Assembly: GCA_019155205.2 (NCBI GenBank)
Contig: JAHNZQ020003147.1
Coordinates: 826,985-848,442, forward strand
Origin: Gracilaria vermiculophylla
Lineage: Eukaryota > Rhodophyta > Florideophyceae > Gracilariales > Gracilariaceae
DNA length: 21,458 nt
Direction: 5' to 3'
A model generated the notes under the pieces. It was given only the letters and a program-made list of their open reading frames with translations, did no database searches and was not told the DNA's origin. The position numbers and the translations under genes were made by a program. Position 1 is the first letter of the stretch; each line of letters begins with the position of its first letter. Positions 17,617 to 21,458 of the stretch are shown piece by piece.

Positions 17617-17619
17617 GAA

Positions 17620-19626
17620 ATGCTAGGATGGGCTATCCCATGGGTGTCAACCAACACATTGAGGTGCAGAACATTTGGCAAGGTGAGAGATCGTCTGAGA
17701 AACAGTCACGGTACAGGCTCACTTTGGCGCGGCGTCTGTTCACGACATCATTCAGAGCGCATGAGTAGTTCTAATGTCCCAGACATGAAAAGAGAAGTCA
17801 GGGAAAACCCCAAGGTTTCGATTCTTCCCATAGAAGTTGTGCAGCGGATTGCATCTGGGGAGGTCATATGTGGTTACGAATCGGTTGTGCAAGAATTGGT
17901 TGAGAACGCTATCGACGCTCAAGCCTCTAAAGTGGAGGTAAATATTGATGTCTTGAATCGTTCCGTCTCTGTCCAAGATAACGGCATTGGAATATCGATG
18001 TCTGATGGATTATTGGACGTTGCAAGATGTAATGCAACATCTAAGCTTTTCTCACTACCACAGTTAGAAAACGGGATTAACACTCTAGGATTTAGAGGTC
18101 AAGGCTTATGGTCGGTTGCTAGCACTGCGAAACGGCTTTCCATCTCTTCGTGCCCCAAAGATGGTCTTTACGGAACAACAGTTTCATTTGCAAATGATGG
18201 TCAGCCACTTATGCAAAGTATATCTAACCTTCCGATGAATGCGGGAACCATAGTTCAAGCAGTCGGTTTGCCATGGCATCTGAATAACATTGAAAAGCGG
18301 CGTATGGTTAGAAATTGCAAGCAATGGTTGATTCGCACCGCACTGTGTCATCCGCATGTTAGCTTCTGCTTTTCGAGAAACGGTTCCTTGACCTGGAACA
18401 ATGCAGTCAAACCAGAAGAGTCTCTTCAACAAACAGCACGCTGTCTTGCCGCCCAATTTGAGTGCTCAGTCTCCGAATTTCGCAGTGCTTCCGCATCTAT
18501 CCCAAAAATTGGTGAAGTAAGTCTTGTCATTGGCTTACCGTCTGCAATTCACTCGGCCTCGCGTTCTTGGTTAGTGACAGCCGTAAACGGCAGATGCGTA
18601 GAATTGAACTGGATAAAATCTGCTCTTTGCGAAGCTGTCCCAGTTCCCCGCAATCGATATCCAGTGATATTTGCCCATATTCAAATCGATCCTCAGAATG
18701 TGAACTGGAATATATCCCCCAAGAAAACGGTGATGCGATTCAAAACCACAGACCTGAAACGCAGCGCAAAAGATGCATGTCTGGCTTTGACCAGAGAAGC
18801 TCTCCGACAACGCATCGCATCAAACGATGAAGAGACGAAACCCCATGGAGCAGTCCACAAGTTGCATGATCTCAAGAATTCCTCAACTGTTGGTCGATTC
18901 TTACGAAGACTGCAAGAACAAGAAGAGGCTAATCGTGAAAAATTCAGCGACGATTCGGAATACATGGCCCCTTTTAGTGCTAAAGTAATTGGTCAAGTTT
19001 TGAACACCTACATATTGGTCGAATATAAAGGTGGTATTCTGCTCGTGGAGCAACATGTAGCAGACGAACGCACAATTTATGAGACACTTCTTCGTTTATG
19101 GGATGAATCCCGGTTTGAAGTCCCTGAACAGGAAACAATTCTTCCATGTGAAATCACTGAAGAACAAATATTTTCTCTTACATCTCTCGGAATAACTCTT
19201 GAGCCAGTCTGTGATACTAATGGAACCACACGCGGGTTTCGTGTAATGGCCGTTCCCAGTCTCCTTGCAACATTTCCTTCTTCCGAACTCGCCTCGGCAC
19301 TCATCAAGCTCGGCACTGAGACTCAAACCATTCAAGAGGCTGCAGCGTCGTTATCGTGCCAACTTGCGATTAAGAATGGAAGGACACTCAACCAGACGCA
19401 AATGAAGAAAATAGCATGGGAACTCTTGAAATGTGATAATCCACACACTTGCCCTCATGGCCGACCAATATTCGTTGACTTGGGAGTGCAAGAACTAGCC
19501 AAACTATTCGGACGCTCTTGGTTTCCAGAACGAAGTGCAGACAACCCTCTGAAATCACTTCGTTCGCCACCGAACTGGAGGTCATTTGTGTCGTCGCAAA
19601 CTCATAGAGGTGTACTAGAAGAATAA
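17620..19626 (+). CDS. mutL: MutL mismatch-repair protein of cyanobacterial type, possible organelle form
   Basis: MutL proteins link mismatch recognition by MutS to strand removal. The 668-residue product has a GHKL ATPase: E92-L-V-E-N96-A-I-D-A, D120-N-G-I-G, A-T-S-K and G157-F-R-G-Q-G-L. A transducer region follows with L-P-S-A-I-H, V-N-G-R and V-N-W-N-I-S-P-K-K. The C-terminal domain has E477-Q-H-V-A-D-E-R, the position of the D-Q-H-A-x-x-E-x-x-x-x-E endonuclease motif, and C611-P-H-G-R-P. The overall pattern (L-P-I-E-V-V-Q-R-I-A-S-G-E-V, A-L-C-H-P, W-N-x-x-P, C-P-H-G-R-P with a short tail) recalls cyanobacterial MutL, not eukaryotic MLH1, PMS or MLH3; that placement is from memory of the family. 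The first ~47 residues are Arg/Ser-rich with few acids, like an organelle presequence. ATG 17761 (M48) is an alternative start. No introns. Confidence 0.88.
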   Translation: MLGWAIPWVSTNTLRCRTFGKVRDRLRNSHGTGSLWRGVCSRHHSERMSSSNVPDMKREVRENPKVSILPIEVVQRIASGEVICGYESVVQELVENAIDAQASKVEVNIDVLNRSVSVQDNGIGISMSDGLLDVARCNATSKLFSLPQLENGINTLGFRGQGLWSVASTAKRLSISSCPKDGLYGTTVSFANDGQPLMQSISNLPMNAGTIVQAVGLPWHLNNIEKRRMVRNCKQWLIRTALCHPHVSFCFSRNGSLTWNNAVKPEESLQQTARCLAAQFECSVSEFRSASASIPKIGEVSLVIGLPSAIHSASRSWLVTAVNGRCVELNWIKSALCEAVPVPRNRYPVIFAHIQIDPQNVNWNISPKKTVMRFKTTDLKRSAKDACLALTREALRQRIASNDEETKPHGAVHKLHDLKNSSTVGRFLRRLQEQEEANREKFSDDSEYMAPFSAKVIGQVLNTYILVEYKGGILLVEQHVADERTIYETLLRLWDESRFEVPEQETILPCEITEEQIFSLTSLGITLEPVCDTNGTTRGFRVMAVPSLLATFPSSELASALIKLGTETQTIQEAAASLSCQLAIKNGRTLNQTQMKKIAWELLKCDNPHTCPHGRPIFVDLGVQELAKLFGRSWFPERSADNPLKSLRSPPNWRSFVSSQTHRGVLEE

Positions 19627-19817
19627 ACTCCAACGATCTCTATAGACTTTTCAATTCTTCCGGAGCCTTAAATCGTGAACCATATAGGTACTGTGAAGGT
19701 ATCCAATTCCTTTATGTCTCTCCTTGTTCTCTTTTCGGGTCTACGATTATGATACTTGAATGTATACATAGCTCAGGCCAATAGTTCTGAGAGCACTTTC
19801 CTCTTTCCCAAAGTAGA

Positions 19818-20369
19818 TTACGCATTGAGAAGATCATAATCGTCAAGATTGTCATTGAACTGCGATACTTTCCGTTTGATCTTGCTAGTATCTACCCAAG
19901 TAACGAAGTCTTCCATGTTCCGAGTCACAAGCATCGCAGGATCCTTCACTTGCGTAGGCCCAATTCGAATGTGGCCCTGTTCAATCAAAGTTACCGCCTC
20001 GGTGAGATTTTCGGCAAATTTAAGTCTCTTCATCACAACAGGCAGGCGTCTTCGACAGATTGCGCTCACGGTCACCTTTGAGCATTCGACAAGACTAGAT
20101 TTAATGGGTATGATGCCCATGTCATACAACTTGGTTAAGAGATCTTCAGTGCGCTGCACCCGGATAGGGTCATCCGCTTTCAGTTCTTGAATCTTTGAAC
20201 ATAGTTGCTTGATATCGCCAACGATTTTTGAATACCGATGATATTCGTCTGGATTGGAAAGGTGATACCTTCGGGCAACTTTAACTTCTCGTAAATTATT
20301 CTCTCGCTTCCACTTCAAGAAATCTGCCTTTCTTAGTAATTTATACTCGTGATACTTCAATTTCCTCAT
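19818..20369 (-). CDS. IMP3: U3 small nucleolar ribonucleoprotein IMP3
   Basis: IMP3 is a nucleolar S4-domain protein of the SSU processome that helps U3 snoRNA pair with pre-rRNA for 18S maturation. The 183-residue protein begins M-R-K-L-K-Y-H-E and continues with L-L-R-K-A-D-F-L-K-W, R-R-Y-H-L, L-Y-D-M-G-I-I-P, C-R-R-R-L-P-V-V, E-Q-G-H-I-R-I-G-P and the near-invariant M-E-D-F-V-T-W-V-D-T-S-K-I-K-R. Length is that of known IMP3. I chose the ATG at 20369 because it is the first ATG of the frame (upstream codons to 20396 start with TTG) and matches the conserved N-terminus. Single exon, stop TAA. It converges on mutL. Confidence 0.96.
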   Translation of the reverse strand: MRKLKYHEYKLLRKADFLKWKRENNLREVKVARRYHLSNPDEYHRYSKIVGDIKQLCSKIQELKADDPIRVQRTEDLLTKLYDMGIIPIKSSLVECSKVTVSAICRRRLPVVMKRLKFAENLTEAVTLIEQGHIRIGPTQVKDPAMLVTRNMEDFVTWVDTSKIKRKVSQFNDNLDDYDLLNA

Positions 20370-21396
20370 CGTGTAGCTCAAGAGTGAAAGACGCAAGGAC
20401 CAAGCGCCACCTGAGAGAAAATGATTTTGTTCCTAAAAAGTAGAAGAATGAGCTGCTTGGAGATAGTGCTGCACAACTTCGCCTCGTCGGCGATAGATTC
20501 CGCTAACTACAAAGCGGCGGCTATAGATGGCTGTGGTGGTGGCCCGTGACGCATACCACGACATCCGAAACATTTGGCATGAAAAGAACACAAATATCCA
20601 CGTTCATTAGTATTTGGATGCCTTCGCGCACTGTAAGGATTATGAACTTGGCAAAGAATTTATCAAATTGTTCGCAACGAGAATTATAGAATGAAATATA
20701 AAGTACGACTTCTATCTGTGCTTTCCGAACGTTCAGAAGTCGGAACGTGTTTCTTAGTTCCACCATTTGTATTCCAATGTTTAACACATCACATAATTTA
20801 AATAAGTGGGTACTCTGGAATTCTGTTATCAAGATCAAAACTTTGAAGAAAAATGACGTTTATTGATGCTCGTTACAAATGAACAAATACATACAGAGAT
20901 CTTAGCCATTTTCTTTGCTGAAAGTAAAAACCGTGAACACAACTTTATCTTTCATAGCTATAAAAGAAAAAAAAAGATCTTTCGAGTGAAAAAAACCATT
21001 TGTTGCATGAATTTCGACAGTTTGATAATGGAAACTTGTCGAAAAATTCTCAAAGGCTTTGGGTCTTGACATCTTGTTCAAATTTGTATATCTATATAAA
21101 ACGAGAACTGGTTTTGATAATTTGTATTTGTCTTGTTCACGAGAGCATATATCGTAGTTTCCTATGCTCTCGTAAATCTCCTATGCCTATAAAGACAGGA
21201 CATTGAGTTAATCACTGATATTTCAAGGCCCTCAGCTTCCATTATCTTTTTTCCACCTGTTTATCCTCTCAGAGGTTATGGACCCAGCCCACGTTAGTCT
21301 GCAGTACACCCGTTTTTATCTTTCACCTTTATTTTAATTCCCCGCATAGACATCTCCTTCTCAACAAGACATTTTGTCCATACGGAAGTATACGTC
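20370..21396. other. AT-rich intergenic stretch upstream of IMP3
   Basis: No convincing gene. A 105-codon - frame (20838-20521) starts at TTG and shows no domain. A GC-richer patch at 20448-20549 contains a 33-codon + ORF beginning M-S-C-L-E-I-V. Poly-purine runs (20962-20978) and a stem-loop (21139-21173) are the only notable structures. The IMP3 promoter should lie near 20370-20520. Confidence 0.5.
21139..21173. repeat. Perfect 11-bp inverted repeat with a 13-base loop
   Basis: ACGAGAGCATA at 21139-21149 pairs with TATGCTCTCGT at 21163-21173. It could form a hairpin in DNA or RNA. No T-run follows, so a terminator role is not supported. Confidence 0.6.
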
Positions 21397-21458
21397 ATGG
21401 AGTCTGATGGATGGAAAACTCGAATTCAACCTCTTGACGAGAAGAATTGTAGTGCAAC
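21397..21458 (+). CDS. Possible 5' end of a gene running off the window
   Basis: An ATG at 21397 opens a frame (M-E-S-D-G-W-K-T-R-I-Q-P-L-D-E) that stays open to the window edge. Twenty codons are too few to identify it and chance is a fair explanation. Confidence 0.2.
   Translation, partial: MESDGWKTRIQPLDEKNCSA

Larger units (their letters stand above)
16743..17619. promoter_or_regulatory. Divergent intergenic region between lepA and mutL
   Basis: These 877 bases separate the two start codons and must hold both promoters unless 5' exons are missed. I see no supported gene. A 152-codon - frame (17275-16817) starts at a non-ATG codon and overlaps the lepA leader. The mutL-proximal side has a 30-bp tandem repeat (17379-17438). 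Confidence 0.5.

Noticed and set aside
20448..20549. 33-codon + ORF in a GC-richer patch upstream of IMP3
   Set aside because: Too short to judge and without a motif; it may be promoter or leader sequence of IMP3.
20521..20838. 105-codon - strand ORF upstream of IMP3
   Set aside because: It starts at TTG, lies in AT-rich sequence and shows no motif; likely chance.
1..21458. tRNA or rRNA genes, CRISPR arrays, prophage or bacterial operons
   Set aside because: I saw no cloverleaf-like tRNA with a T-loop consensus, no rRNA signature, no spaced short repeats, and the gene set and introns are eukaryotic nuclear.

Overview
The window looks like nuclear DNA from a plastid-bearing eukaryote, most likely a gene-dense, intron-poor alga; a red alga is my best guess, but this is inference. 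The clues are a plastid-type LepA with an N-terminal extension and spliceosomal introns, a MutL that resembles cyanobacterial MutL, a eukaryotic nucleolar protein (IMP3), and chromovirus-type Ty3/gypsy, Ty1/copia, LINE and pogo-like elements. No window-wide database comparison was possible, so all family assignments rest on motifs read in the translations.

Layout. Positions 1-12.5 kb are a graveyard of nested mobile elements. A scrap of copia polymerase (1-124) abuts a Ty3/gypsy pol (about 121-3381, + strand). This runs from reverse transcriptase through RNase H and integrase to a C-terminal chromodomain, all in one reading frame broken by eight nonsense codons. After a polypurine tract comes a long antisense ORF (5714-3609, - strand), then a second copy of the polypurine tract and a 554-bp LTR (6226-6779, +). 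A gag pseudogene lies on the opposite strand (8273-6807) behind an inverted LTR of the same family (8276-8829, 554 bp). A third, more diverged LTR (9447-9996, -) is followed by a small intact ORF. From 10.27 to 12.52 kb the - strand carries a frameshifted pogo-like DDD transposase and the RNase H plus C-terminal tail of a LINE.

Positions 12.9-20.4 kb are a compact block of four apparently intact housekeeping genes in alternating orientation: a PLP-dependent D-cysteine desulfhydrase/ACC-deaminase-like enzyme (+), plastid LepA (-, four exons including a 13-nt microexon), a cyanobacterial-type MutL (+) and IMP3 (-). The first two are convergent with 84 bp between stops, lepA and mutL diverge from an 877-bp spacer, and mutL and IMP3 converge with 191 bp between stops. 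The last kilobase is AT-rich with no convincing gene, apart from a possible gene start at the right edge.

The two most interesting items are the mutL gene (a candidate organelle mismatch-repair factor inherited from the plastid ancestor) and the retroelement architecture: an antisense ORF with its own AATAAA, bounded by duplicated polypurine tracts, with inverted LTRs that would transcribe gag from both sides.
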